Assembly: GCA_030710605.1 (NCBI GenBank)
Contig: CP092877.1
Span: 4,829,569-4,893,568, forward strand
Origin: Cordylochernes scorpioides
Lineage: Eukaryota > Arthropoda > Arachnida > Pseudoscorpiones > Chernetidae
Length of the DNA stretch: 64,000 nt
Direction of reading: 5' to 3'
Part shown: piece by piece, positions 1 through 10,654 of the stretch
Layout: every line of letters starts with the position of its first letter
Numbering within the stretch: position 1 is the stretch's first letter
Position numbers and translations under genes: made by a program
Notes under the pieces: model-generated
What the model saw: the letters and a program-made list of their open reading frames with translations, nothing else
What the model was told of the DNA's origin: nothing
Databases searched by the model: none

Positions 1-1794
1 AAATTACTTTTAGAAGAAAAACGACAGAAACAGCGTCAAATTCCTCAAGAAGATCCTAATTGCGCTTTTGCGGTAAGAAGAAAAGAGGATACATGCAAAT
101 CACCATGTCAAGAGCGAAATAAATTTGAATATGATCAACAAAGGAATTATCATAATACGTGGACGGAAGGGAAAAGGGAAAATTATAATTATTTCAGGCG
201 GATAAGATGTTTCAATTGTGGCAAATTAGGACACATGGCTAGGAATTGCAGATTTGCCAACTCATCAAGGAGAATTGGCGAAGGTATGCTGAAACAAAGT
301 ACGTTAGACCTTACTCATGAAGTCCTATTTGCAAATAACTTGAAAGGCAATAACTCTCAGAATATCTGGTTTCTGGACAGTGGAGCTACTGAACACATGA
401 CGTCGAACAGACTGAAAATGACGAATACAAAAAGTATTTCAACTTCTGTTGAAATGGCTAACAATGAGAAAATAAAAGTATCAGAGATGGGTGATGTTAC
501 CATCAAACTCGGTCACGAATATGGAGGTGAAACCTTGTTCTTGGAAAACGTTTTATACGTTCCTGAATTAGACGGAAATATTTTGTCTGTTGGAAGGATT
601 GAGGAAAGAGGAGACAAGGTATTATTCCAGAATGGCAAGGCCTCTGTTTTTGGAAGTGATGGCGGGTTAATTTTGAAATCTAATAGAAGAGGAAGAATCT
701 ATACAGTGGAAGAACTTAAGATAGCAAAAGTGAAGTCACCTAGTGCAGATATCTGGCACAGAAGGCTGGGACACATTTACGAAAGGGATCTCCAAAATGT
801 GAGTGACACAGCTGAGTGCGAAGTATGCCGTGAAGGTAAAATGCGAAGACTCCCATTTCCTTCCAAACCTGTCGAAAGTAAGAAAACTTCATCACCCTTG
901 GAGCTCATCCATTCGGATGTAGTGGGTCCAATTAGCCCAATGTCGAAGGGAGGGAACAATTATTTTGTGACGTTCATAGATGATTTCACTCATTACACTA
1001 CAGTATATTTCATGAGGTCTAAATCGGAGGTACTTGACAAATTTAAGGAATATAAGAGCAGTGTTGAGAATTACCACAGCAGAAAAATCAAAGTACTAAG
1101 AAGTGATAATGGTACGGAATATGTTAACCACGAATTTAATAAATTCCTTAATGAAAGTGGCATCAAGCGACAGCTTACAGTTCCAAGAACACCTCAGCAA
1201 AATGGAACTGCAGAAAGAATGAATCAGACATTGCTAAACACAGCCAGATGCATTTTACTTGAATCAGGGATTCCCAAATCATTCTGGGCAGATGCCGTAA
1301 ATACTGCTTGTTACTTAATAAACAAATGTTTTAGCAAGGCGATAAGTAACAAAATACCCGAAGAAATGTGGACCGAACGACCAGTGAAGATTGAGCATAT
1401 CCGAGTTTTCGGTTGTCAGACCTGGACATACAACGACCAGCGTCGATCCAAATTTGATTCAAGAAGCCGAGAATGTGTTTTAATTGGTTATCCGGAAGGA
1501 GTCAAAGGATACAAGGTTTGGGATATCAGAAACAATAAGGTCTTCGTAACCAGAAATGTCAGATTTAGAGAAGATGTTTTCCCAACTAAGAAAGTCAATA
1601 AACAAATTTCAAATGAAACTGATTTTTTCCAGGTTTTAAATAATAATTTTGAGGAAGACTATGAATCTGTAAATGGGGAAGATACGAAATTGGGGGAAAG
1701 GAATCAGAAAGACGAACTTAAGAAGGAAGACGAGGAAGGTCGAAATGAAGCTGCAATCCCAAGAGGATATTCAGGGACTGATGAAAAACAATAA
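1..1794 (+). CDS. Copia gag-pol, partial (CCHC, protease, integrase)
   Basis: The frame is open from base 1 without a start, so the protein begins upstream; the first Met at 235 is not a real start. Codons 70-83 hold a nucleocapsid CCHC knuckle (C70, C73, H78, C83). An aspartic protease motif, DSGA, lies at about codon 126. A GAG-pre-integrase zinc region follows (HRRLGH then CEVC), and then the integrase core with all three acidic residues visible in SDVVGP, RSDNGTEY and NGTAERMN. The frame ends in an acidic linker just where RT should follow. The protein would process Gag and insert cDNA, but it cannot reverse transcribe alone. No frameshift is seen in this stretch, so the copy is fairly young. 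TNT1-94-like Copia proteins in arthropods are the closest family I recognise. Confidence 0.88.
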   Translation, partial: KLLLEEKRQKQRQIPQEDPNCAFAVRRKEDTCKSPCQERNKFEYDQQRNYHNTWTEGKRENYNYFRRIRCFNCGKLGHMARNCRFANSSRRIGEGMLKQSTLDLTHEVLFANNLKGNNSQNIWFLDSGATEHMTSNRLKMTNTKSISTSVEMANNEKIKVSEMGDVTIKLGHEYGGETLFLENVLYVPELDGNILSVGRIEERGDKVLFQNGKASVFGSDGGLILKSNRRGRIYTVEELKIAKVKSPSADIWHRRLGHIYERDLQNVSDTAECEVCREGKMRRLPFPSKPVESKKTSSPLELIHSDVVGPISPMSKGGNNYFVTFIDDFTHYTTVYFMRSKSEVLDKFKEYKSSVENYHSRKIKVLRSDNGTEYVNHEFNKFLNESGIKRQLTVPRTPQQNGTAERMNQTLLNTARCILLESGIPKSFWADAVNTACYLINKCFSKAISNKIPEEMWTERPVKIEHIRVFGCQTWTYNDQRRSKFDSRSRECVLIGYPEGVKGYKVWDIRNNKVFVTRNVRFREDVFPTKKVNKQISNETDFFQVLNNNFEEDYESVNGEDTKLGERNQKDELKKEDEEGRNEAAIPRGYSGTDEKQ

Positions 1795-2053
1795 CGGTAG
1801 AGAAAAATCTGAATAACTTAGAACGAATGGAGGATGAAGAGCAGGCCTGTGAAGACGAAGAACTGAGGAGAGAAGACGAAGAGGAAGGCTAGAGTGAAAC
1901 TATAATCCCAAGAAGATCTTCAAGAATTGCGGCTTGGCGGAGGGAGTATTGCAGATTTTCTAACTAGTGGAATTGGAAGAATTAAACTGACCAGGATCTT
2001 GGCCACTCTAGGTCTCCGATGAGGGTATGAAAACAACTTTAAAATGGGGGCAT
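1795..2053 (+). pseudogene. Copia pol remnant: linker repeat and RNase H tail
   Basis: After the stop at 1792-1794 the linker is partly duplicated: an IPRG-type peptide near 1755 recurs as IPRRSSRIA near 1904-1930. Codons 1951-2022 then read ADFLTSGIGRIK...LATLGLR and stop, which matches the extreme C-terminus of Copia polyproteins. Everything between linker and tail (RT and RNase H) is missing. A purine-rich tract ending in GGGGGCAT at 2045-2053 precedes the LTR and fits a polypurine tract. Confidence 0.7.
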
Positions 2054-2256
2054 TGTTAGGATTTTTATAAGTTGTTTTTCATAAATTAATTTATTTATAT
2101 TTTGACCAGATGACCGGACGACTTTACATGTATATATTTGGTTTTTAATGATGTAAATTAGTTAGTCATGAAAGGAAATTAAAAGTGTTGATTTTCTTAG
2201 AGGTGTTTGTGTTTACTCTGATCGATTGTAGACTAGGAAAGAATTGGTTCCTAACA
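2054..2256 (+). repeat. Copia 3' LTR
   Basis: The segment begins TGTTAGGA and ends TCCTAACA, a perfect 8-bp inverted terminal pair of the TG...CA type, and lies directly after the polypurine tract. Length 203 bp is normal for Copia. The partner LTR is off-window. Confidence 0.85.
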
Positions 2257-2717
2257 CACAATATGATGAATAAAATACTTTCTTTGAAACATTTCCAGCA
2301 GGATTTCAGATATCTTTTTTGACTTTCCTTGTTCATTTCACTCAATTCGTGAGGCAACCATTTTCCTTCCTTCTGGATATTTCTCATAGCATGCAAGCGA
2401 AGTGAAACAGCCTGTTTAGTGACGTTGAGAGAAGCCGCTAACTGTTCTTATGTTTGAGCATCGTTTTCATACACTAATGCTTGAAATTTCTCATCCTCGA
2501 ACCTTTTTGGTGGCTTTCCATGTACCTTGTCGTTGACGTCAAGATATCCATATTTGAATCAATTAAACCACACTTTACAGGTTCTTAATGAAAGAGCATT
2601 GTCTCCATAGACGCTATATTTAGAGAATTTGATGATATAGGATTGCGTTTTACCTGAGGTTGAAGATAACAGCAAAGCTTCTCGCAAATGACACTTTCCA
2701 GGCACAAAAGTAGACAT
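2257..2717 (-). pseudogene. mariner transposase pseudogene, DNA-binding half
   Basis: Starting at the ATG at 2715-2717, one frame runs to the Copia junction with only two in-frame stops. It begins MSTFVPGKCHLREALL and contains the paired HTH layout of mariner transposases: RTCKVWF in the first helix-turn-helix, then KPPKRFEDEKFQAL, EQLAASLNVTKQAVS in the second, and MRNIQKEGKWLPHEL before the catalytic domain. The frame ends close to the expected FLHRIVTGDEKW region, so all catalytic DDD residues are missing from this window. The stops fall where W/Q-type codons are expected, consistent with decay. It cannot make an active transposase. Confidence 0.85.
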
Positions 2718-2899
2718 CTAAAGAGCGTAAAATATATATATAAAATGTGCATGATATTTTATATCAAGTATTACATATGAATCGCTACGTCTATAAATCG
2801 TAGAAATCGATGTAAAACAAAGCAATAGGCGAGGGTTTATTTATGCAATTTTATAATGATTTGAATAAAAACGCGGAGTTATTTTTGCGCACCAAATAA
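2257..2899 (-). mobile_element. mariner element, N-terminal half, cut by the Copia
   Basis: Read on the minus strand, the right end carries TTATTTGGTGCGCAAAAATA, which resembles mariner terminal repeats, and it is followed by a TA dinucleotide at 2900-2901. A 5' leader of about 180 bp then precedes the transposase start. The Copia LTR replaces the catalytic half, which should lie left of the window if the nesting is intact. Confidence 0.75.
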
Positions 2900-2901
2900 T
2901 A

Positions 2902-3032
2902 ACGCCGCACGTAGAAAATATATTTATTAGGACGTTCACATACACAAATAAAATAAAAGGAATGATGAAGTTCAAAGAGAGAAAGTTGGCTAATAAGAAT
3001 AAGACCTAGTCAACCATGTTGTCTTGGCTTCT
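2902..3032. other. unassigned flank of mariner
   Basis: AT-rich sequence between the mariner end and the U2 insertion. I see no ORF or element here. Confidence 0.5.
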
Positions 3033-3043
3033 TACATAAGAGA

Positions 3044-3083
3044 TATCGCTTCTCGGCCTTTTGGCTAAGATCAAAGTGTGGTA
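3044..3083 (+). pseudogene. 3'-truncated U2 snRNA retropseudogene
   Basis: From 3045 the sequence matches the 5' end of metazoan U2 snRNA: ATCGCTTCTCGGCC, then TTTTGGCTAAGATCAA, with an extra A and one change before GTAT. Homology stops after about 40 nt. The insert is flanked by an 11-bp direct repeat, TACATAAGAGA, at 3033-3043 and 3084-3094. A 5'-intact, 3'-truncated, tailless small-RNA copy with a target duplication is the signature of LINE-mediated tailless retroposition. It lacks most of U2 and cannot function in splicing. Confidence 0.8.
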
Positions 3084-3094
3084 TACATAAGAGA

Positions 3095-3717
3095 CATTAA
3101 ATTATGATAACTCAGTGAGTACTGCCTACTTACACTCGAGGAAAACTATATTTACTCTGGTTTTGATATTCAGGGGGCAGATCTCTCCGACAATTACGAG
3201 GGGAGTTATGAAATCGAAGACGCCTCAGTGCTGTTGAGGGTCAAAGTCGGAAACCATGGCAGATAGGTTAGCCTTTTGTTAAAATTTGCCAAAACTGGTG
3301 CTGTAGTTCATTCATTATCACCAACTCTACGTTTTTTATTAAGTTGATGACCTAAAATGAATTCTTAAATTAAATTTTGGTATATATCTGTCAATGGATG
3401 CATTTTCTGATGAATTTATACACATCGCTTAAATTAGACTGGCTTTTAACCTTCAAGCCATACTAATATCGAGTCCTAATAATTATGTAGTGCTTTGAGC
3501 AAATATAATAAATGTAGAGGCACAAACACATCATTGAGTGATTTAATTATTTTCCTATATATATATTCCTATATGTCTATCTCGATATACTCTCCATCGA
3601 GTATGTTCTCGAGCGAAAGTCTAAATAGGTGTTTGTCGATAGAGAGAGGGAGGGAGAGATTGAAACTACATAATTACAACGTCCCTATGAGTTTAAATAT
3701 ATATATATATATATATA
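3095..3717. other. unassigned AT-rich sequence with a TA microsatellite
   Basis: No gene is recognised. It includes a moderately GC-rich patch at 3170-3290 of unknown origin and ends in a (TA)n tract at about 3697-3717 into which the next LTR element inserted. Confidence 0.5.
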
Positions 3718-4439
3718 TGTCATAATTTGTACAATTAGATGCCAACCTAATCCAATGTATGTATGAAAATGTATGATTTGTTTCAATAAAAGAACAAGGT
3801 AACATTGGGGGACAGAAAGGCCTAGAAGAAAGGCCTAGGAAAGAGGCTTAGAAGTTAGCACGATCATTAGTAAAGTTATACCCAGTTTAATTATCGCGGA
3901 ACTAATAAAAGTTGAGTTCAACAAACCATCACTTCCGGGTCAAGCTGGAACATGTCTAAAGACAAAAGAAGTAACGTAGACCAACCAGAGAGTAGCACAT
4001 TTTGTGGAGACCAATAGGGAACCTCCACGTCACACCTTTCAACCAATGAGATGTAAGAAGAGCTCTCGTGTTAAATCGAGAACCAAGAATTGTCAGTCTG
4101 CACTTCGATCCCACCGAGTTAGGACCTACAGTCATCGGCTGGACACCATCGAGTAGTTAGCTAGCTCCCACCGAGGTAACACCTGCTCTAGAGACCTCCC
4201 CCGTTCATCCTTTTCAGCTAAGTCAATCACCGCCATGTGAATAGATAGACAATAGTCAACCCACTCCACCTTCTCCAAAGCCATTCTTTCCTCCGATTAA
4301 TTGCCTTATTTCAATCCATCAAGTATCCTGGCTTATTTCCCCTAGTGTGTACACCTTATCACTCAGCCACCACGACTGCGCCACCACCTCAACAATCATC
4401 AATCTCCAAGAGTAATATTTCCCCGCATAGAATATTACA
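3718..4439 (+). repeat. 5' LTR of the 5.1-kb element
   Basis: It begins TGTCATAATTTGTAC and ends GAATATTACA. By eye it differs from the right LTR at about ten positions in 722, including G/A and C/A substitutions and a 1-bp indel near the 3' end. An AATAAA lies near 3785. The low divergence implies a fairly recent insertion. Confidence 0.85.
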
Positions 4440-7116
4440 CAGAGTTTAGTCGACAGGATGATGATGGAGAGTAGCCAAGATGCAATCAAAAACAACGGCA
4501 ATGACAAACCGAGGGAGAAGAAGCTGGCGACGAGCGAAGCGACAAAACGCACCCTGACGGCGGTAATTTTTTATTTTGGCCGCCGCACTTCAAGGAATCA
4601 ACGCCACGCCAAGAGAGACGGCGTTCCGGAGCCCCACCCCCCGGGGAGATGACGGTAGCGCCACCGCCCCAAGCGAGACGAACGGACTTATCCAGGCGAG
4701 TGTCACCGCGACCTGACACCGACCACCGAGGAGTCATCCACCGCCATGCCGTGCCCATACACCCGCACCCGAAAGCAACCCACGCGACCCAGTACAGTGC
4801 AAATAGTCCGAAAGCGGTCCATTTGAGTGAAAGCAGTGCAAATGGCTAGTTTTCCCCCTTCAATTCCGCGGACAGTGCAAGCAGTCCCGAGTCCCAAGCA
4901 GCCAACCCAAGCCAAAGACGCCCCAGAGGAGACCTTTCGAGACTGAGGTAGGCACCCCACCCTATGACGTCAAGAAATTGACTTTGGACTTGTATCTGAC
5001 CCAGGAACTTCCCCTTTAACCATGCATCCAACCTTGTATCCAATGAATGCACGCACGGACTAGGCCAAAACCTGTCCCAAAGGACTTGCACTGCACCCAA
5101 ATCTTGCACACCTGGCAACCCTTGCATGCATTCATTGACCCAACCACAAATATTTACCTGCCACCTATCTAACCCCGCACCACACAACTTCTTTCTTAAA
5201 ATCAATTGCCATTACTATATGCCCTCAACTCACAAAGCCACAACGGCTTCAACCTACAATCACAATGCCAAAAAACGTGTCCGTACAACAGCACAGCTCA
5301 CACACTTACCACACAAAGTTCATACGTGACCATACATCGTCACGCCACAATCACGCAAATGTACCTCACAACAAACACGACATTCACAACAACAAAACAC
5401 AGACAACATCCATCCAACAGGACGGTTTTCACGCTAGCAACACACGCATCCATACTTCATCACACAACGGTAACCCACACCACCAGCGCAACAAACACGC
5501 ACAACCCGCACAACAAGCGCGACACTCGCGCCAAAGACGACAACAACCAGCAAGCATGCACAACCGTTAATAATAATACAATCATCTCGTCTACCCAAAA
5601 CACTAAAAAGTTTCACATTAAAACGTGCCACATGCACTAACAATATAAGAATTCTCGATATATGTTCGTACAACCAGCATCCATGACTTTAGTAAATTTG
5701 TTGTTCATAGTGAGAACAGGTTAGATTTTGTACAAACAAAGGCTTCACGTGACACCTTTTCATTTACAATTTTTTTTTTCGATTCGTGTGACAGGCCACA
5801 CCACAAAACTTTTCACTTTTCAGGCCAAAGACGCCTTCACCACGCCTGTGACACTTCTCACCTCAAAGCGTGTCCACGTCGAAAGTCGCACTTTCACTCA
5901 ATTCCACTCTGATATCACTGAATAGCATTTTTACTAAGTCACAACAACCATTCGATTTAATATCAATAGATACAATATCCGGATTTTCAAAATACAAATA
6001 ATGCCGAAACTACACCAACTCATCTCTTCACAATATTATTGGCAGAACATAACACACGACAATACAAAAACAGGTAAAACCTGTCCCACCTGCCGATTCT
6101 CTAGAAGTATCAATGAATCCAACCAACACCACGTAAAAACACCGACCCAACCCACAAAACAAAACAAAATTCGTACACAAAACATGTCACACACAATATA
6201 ACCAATGCCGAAATTACACCACCTACGACAGATAAAACGATTTACATCATTCTTCCCAGATAGAGGAAACTAGAAAATTAACAAATCAGTGCCGAAAGAA
6301 TAAAATCCCACTCCAGTAAAATAAGTATAGAACCATTAAAAGATTCAATTAGCACAAAGACAATTAGGAGGCAGATATCTCCCGCGCGGCGATAAAGTCA
6401 GCCGTATGCAAACAGAGGGATTTTAGTTCCCCCATTTCCGGATCTAATTACAGTGGGGAAGTCGTCTATTAAGGTCAAGCTGGGGACTTCTACATGTCGC
6501 CAGTTTGGGAACATCTCGGGTTATCACCCAATTTCATTCCCCATTCCAGCTACAATCGACTTTTACAAATACAATTCAATTTCACTCTCACAAGACGTTA
6601 CCGACACTTCTTAATGAGTTCACATCCCTATTATAATTAAATCCTAATTATTCTTACAGACTTCCAAAAAACGTTACATATTCCACCTACACGTAGATAT
6701 CACAGACCTTAGGATCTCGACAACACATAGAATTCGTTTCACACATTTCTTACACAAAAAACTTCTAACATTTTCCACAATACACACAAAGGCAAAAGAA
6801 ATCCTACAAGGCATAATTAATCAATTAAGAAATCTAGATCATGGCATGTAGATACAAAACGGGTTCAAACCACTATATATTTTTTGTTTATATATTAACC
6901 ATTTTCACTATTTTCTAAAATTAAAATTAAAATATTTAACCAATTTATCAACTTATTCAATTTATTATCACTTATTTTAGCAATTATTTACCATTTTATT
7001 TACCACTTAGTTTATTTTATCGTAGTTCCATTTATCAACGAAAACTCATTGGTTTTTCGGTTAAACTTAAGACATTAAGTCATCCTTTATTTTTGAAAAC
7101 CCTTTTTCAATTTTCT
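4440..7116 (+). other. internal region of the LTR element, non-coding, A+C-rich
   Basis: There is no recognisable gag, protease, RT or integrase. The sequence is strikingly asymmetric: roughly 5100-6900 is rich in A and C and poor in G on the plus strand (runs such as CACAAC and ACACAA). Several 60-140 codon open frames here follow from that bias and from the GC-rich 4500-4950 segment, and none has a known motif. A transcribed RNA without coding function is possible. Confidence 0.6.
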
Positions 7117-7900
7117 TTTTTACGCAACCAAGCATTCAACTTTGATTTCGCTCAACATTTCTTTTATTTTTATTTTTGATACCTCATGAAATTTCCTCGA
7201 TTTCCTTCCCAAACTCGAGCAAAAAGTAATTAGGCATTTTTCTTTTTCACCAATGCAACAAAGCATTTTTTTTTCTTTTTTTTTACGCAACAAAGCATTT
7301 TTTTCTTTTTTTTTCACACAACAAGGCATTTTTCTTTTTCAACCACGCCTTCACTTTGATTTCTGTCAACAATTTTTACTTTTATTTTTATTTTTATTTC
7401 TAAAATTACCTCATGAAATTTCCTCGTTTTCCTTCCCAAACTCGAGCAAAAAGTAATTAGGCATTTATTCCTTTTCACCAATGCAACAAAGCATTTTTCT
7501 TTTTTTTCCACGCAACAAGGCACTTTTATTTTTCAACCACGCCTTCACTTTGATTTCAGTCAACCATTTTATTTTATTTTATTTTTGATTTCTAAAATTT
7601 ACCTCATGAAATTTCCTCGATTTCCTTTCCAAACTCGAGCAAAAAGTAATTAGGCATTTTTCTTTTTCACCAATGCAACAAAGCATTTTTTTTTCTTTTT
7701 TTTTTACGCAACAAAGCATTTTTCTTTTTTTTCCACGCAAACAAGGCATTTTTATTTTTCAACCTTGCCTTCACTTTGATTTCAGTCACTATTTTTTATT
7801 TTTATTTTTATTTTTGATTTTAAAATTACCTCATGAAATTTCCTCGATTTCCTTCCAATCTCGAGCAAAAAATGTAATTAGGCAATTTTTCCTTTTTCAC
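7117..7900 (+). repeat. T-rich tandem repeat, about four copies
   Basis: A unit with ACCTCATGAAATTTCCTCG, CTCGAGCAAAAAGTAATTAG and several CGCAACAAAGCA/T-run blocks repeats with starts near 7181, 7408, 7601 and 7828, so spacings are about 227, 193 and 227 bp. Length changes come from loss or gain of the CAACAAAGCATTTTT sub-block. Confidence 0.8.
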
Positions 7901-8128
7901 GATGTACATAGTACTCAACTTATGATTCACCTTTACAAATTTTGATTTCTATTAACTATAAACCAACTATATAGCATTAACACTACATTTTTTCTCTTAT
8001 ATCCTTATCAATGTTGTATATAACCTCCCTATAACAATTAATTTTCGCTCAAAATTATTTTCTTTGCTTAACAGAACTTATTCAGACTAAAACCCCTTCA
8101 TAAATTCTTCACATGTAGGGGGCGCATC

Positions 8129-8851
8129 TGTCATAATTTGTACAATTAGATGCCAACCTAATCCAATGTATGTATGAAAATGTATGATTTGTTTCAATAA
8201 AAGAACAAGGTAAAATTGGAGGACAGAAAGGCCTAGAAGAAAGGCCTAGGAAAGAGGCTTAGAAGTTAGCACGATCATTAGTAAAGTTATACCCAGTTTA
8301 ATTATCGCGGAACTAATAAAAGTTGAGTTCAACAAACCATCACTTCCGGGTCAAGCTGGAACATGTCTAAAGACAAAAGAAGTAACGTAGACCAACCAGA
8401 GAGTAGCACATTTTGTGGAGACCAATAGGGAACCTCCACGTCACACCTTTCAACCAATGAGATGTAAGAAGAGCTCTCGTGTTAAATCGAGAACCAAGAA
8501 TTGTCAGTCTGCACTTCGATCCCACCGAGTTAGGACCTACAGTCATCGGCTGGACACCATCGAGTAGTTAGCTAGCTCCCACCGAGGTAACACCTGCTCT
8601 AGAGACCTCCCCCATTCATCCTTTTCAGCTAAGTCAATCACAGCCATGTGAATAGATAGACAATAGTCAACCCGCTCCACCTTCTCCAAAGCCTTTCTTT
8701 CCTCCGATTAATTGCCTTATTTCAATCCATCAAGTATCCTGGCTTATTTCCCCTAGTGTGTACACCTTATCACTCAGCCACCACGACTGCGCCACCACCT
8801 CAACAATCATCAATCTCCAAGAAAAATATTTCCCCCGCATATAATATTACA
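8129..8851 (+). repeat. 3' LTR of the 5.1-kb element
   Basis: Same termini as the left LTR (TGTCATAATTTG ... ATAATATTACA). It is preceded by a G-rich polypurine-like tract at about 8117-8128. Confidence 0.85.
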
Positions 8852-9228
8852 TATATAAAATTGAATTGAATATAAATTAGATTGTATAATGATAAATATA
8901 TAAATAAATATATATAGAAATATATAATAAAGAATGATAGTTATATATGGTAATTTAAGCCAACAACCCTATATTGTATACTACTTATAACAAGACTGCC
9001 ATGTTGTATATAGAAACACATCTAAAAATAATTATATACATGATTGACATGTGTCATTGCATCACCATATATAATGTACTTTGTACAAACTGAGGATGAA
9101 TAAACAAAACTCTGTAATAGATTAAGAGCTGAGCTAAGCAAGAGATCGAGAGATAGAAATTCAACAACCCTAAAGAGGAATTTGGCAAGTCGTTGTCATC
9201 AAGGTCAAAGGGTGCAGAATAGCGCCTT
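8852..9228. other. spacer between two LTR-element copies, unassigned
   Basis: AT-rich sequence ending in a less AT-rich 100-bp stretch (about 9080-9228). It could include part of another LTR because an AATAAA near 9100 is followed by AGCTGAGCTAAGC-type leader-like DNA, but I cannot define ends. Confidence 0.35.
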
Positions 9229-10015
9229 TTTTACGCAACCAAGCATTCAACTTTGATTTCGCTCAACATTTCTTTTATTTTTATTTTTTGATACCTCATG
9301 AAATTTCCTCGATTTCCTTCCCAAACTCGAGCAAAAAGTAATTAGGCATTTTTCTTTTTCACCAATGCAACAAAGCATTTTTTTTTTCTTTTTTTTTTTA
9401 CGCAACAAAGCATTTTTTCTTTTTTTTTTCACACAACAAGGCATTTTTCTTTTTCAACCACGCCTTCACTTTGATTTCAGTCAACTATTTTTACTTTTAT
9501 TTTATTTTGAGTTCTAAAATTACCTCATGAAATTTCCTCGTTTTCCTTCCCAAACTCGAGCAAAAAGTAATTAGGCATTTTTTTCCTTTTCACCAATGCA
9601 ACAAAGCATTTTTCTTTTTTTTTTCCACGCAACAAGGCACTTTTCTTTTTCAACCACGCCTTCACTTTGATTTCAGTCAACCATTTTATTTTATTTTTAT
9701 TTTTGATTTCTAAAATTACCTCATGAAATTTCCTCGATTTCCTTTCCAAACTCGAGCAAAAAGTAATTAGGCATTTTTCTTTTTCACCAATGCAACAAAG
9801 CATTTTTTTTTCTTTTTTTTTTTACGCAACAAAGCATTTTTCTTTTTTTTTTCCACGCAACAAGGCATTTTTATTTTTCAACCACGCCTTCACTTTGATT
9901 TCAGTCAACTATTTTTATTTTTATTTTTATTTTTGATTTTAAAATTACCTCATGAAATTTCCTCGATTTCCTTCCAATCTCGAGCAAAAATGTAATTAGG
10001 CAATTTTTCCTTTTT
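9229..10015 (+). repeat. T-rich tandem repeat, second copy
   Basis: Same unit and same four-fold structure as 7117-7900, with differing lengths of the T runs. Confidence 0.8.
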
Positions 10016-10249
10016 CACGATGTACCATAGTACTCAACTTATGATTCACCTTTACAAATTTTTGATTTCCTATTAACTATAAACCAACTATATAGCATTA
10101 ACACTACATTTTTTCTCTTATATCCTTATCAATGTTGTATATAACCTCCTATAACCAATTAATTTTCGCTCAAAATTATTTTCTTTGCTTAACAGAACTT
10201 ATTCAGACTAAAACCCCTTCATAAATTCTTCACATGTAGGGGGCGCATC

Positions 10250-10457
10250 TGTCATAATTTGTACAATTAGATGCCAACCTAATCCAATGTATGTATGAAA
10301 ATGTATGATTTGTTTCAATAAAAGAACAAGGTAAAATTGGAGGACAGAAAGGCCTAGAAGAAAGGCCTAGGAAAGAGGCTTAGAAGTTAGCACGATCATT
10401 AGTAAAGTTATACCCAGCTTAATTATCGCGGAACTAATAAAAGTTGAGTTCAACAAC
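10250..10457 (+). repeat. partial LTR truncated by gap
   Basis: Identical by eye to the start of the 8129-8851 LTR except for isolated substitutions (for example CCCAGCTT for CCCAGTTT). Confidence 0.85.
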
Positions 10458-10557
10458 NNNNNNNNNNNNNNNNNNNNNNNNNNNNNNNNNNNNNNNNNNN
10501 NNNNNNNNNNNNNNNNNNNNNNNNNNNNNNNNNNNNNNNNNNNNNNNNNNNNNNNNN
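10458..10557. other. assembly gap, 100 N
   Basis: Exactly 100 N, a conventional unknown-size scaffold gap. The right flank is unrelated to the LTR element. Confidence 0.99.
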
Positions 10558-10654
10558 TCGCTCTTTAATAAATATTATTTATTTTATAATTATATCATAA
10601 TTACTCTAATCAATTGTTAAGATTCCAATTGAATTTTGTCCATAATAAATATTA

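Larger units (their letters stand above)
1..2256 (+). mobile_element. Copia LTR retrotransposon, 5' part outside the window, RT/RNase H deleted
   Basis: The order seen is CCHC knuckle, aspartic protease, integrase, linker, a short C-terminal Copia tail, polypurine tract and 3' LTR. This is the Copia order (integrase before RT), but the roughly 2 kb that should encode RT and RNase H is absent between the linker (about 1795-1945) and the tail at 1951. It is therefore an internally deleted, non-autonomous element. The right edge cuts a mariner transposase reading frame, so the Copia inserted into the mariner. The 5' LTR lies left of the window, so the target duplication cannot be checked. Confidence 0.88.
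3718..8851 (+). mobile_element. non-autonomous LTR retrotransposon, 5.1 kb
   Basis: Two near-identical LTRs (3718-4439 and 8129-8851) bracket 3.7 kb of internal DNA. The PPT-like AGGGGGCGCATC immediately before the right LTR fixes the plus orientation. The element is flanked by TATA on both sides, but in AT-rich DNA so the duplication is weak evidence. No gag or pol motif is seen in any frame. The likely PBS after 4439 does not match the usual TGG start. It looks like a large retrotransposon derivative, mobilised in trans if at all. Confidence 0.8.
9229..10457 (+). mobile_element. second copy of the LTR element, 3' internal part and partial LTR
   Basis: From TTTTTTACGCAACCAAGC at about 9229 the sequence repeats 7117-8128 with small indels, including the T-rich tandem repeat and the AGGGGGCGCATC tract. 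An LTR then starts at 10250 and runs 208 bp into the assembly gap. The 5' half present in the first copy is missing, so this is a truncated or rearranged second copy. Confidence 0.85.

Noticed and set aside
3150..3165. TACTCTGGTTT resembling the 5' end of U5 snRNA, about 70 bp after the U2 insertion
   Set aside because: Only 11 bases match, with no loop sequence, Sm site or flanking duplication. Chance is likely.
4319..5640. Several overlapping 60-144 codon frames in the LTR and internal region of the 5.1-kb element
   Set aside because: No motif, overlapping on both strands, and explained by skewed base composition. The LTR copy at 8730-8850 shows no coding conservation.
7120..9803. Lys/Cys-rich minus-strand frames (MPCCVKKKEK, GEKEKCLITFCSSL)
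   Set aside because: They arise from the T-rich tandem repeat inside the LTR element and recur with each unit.
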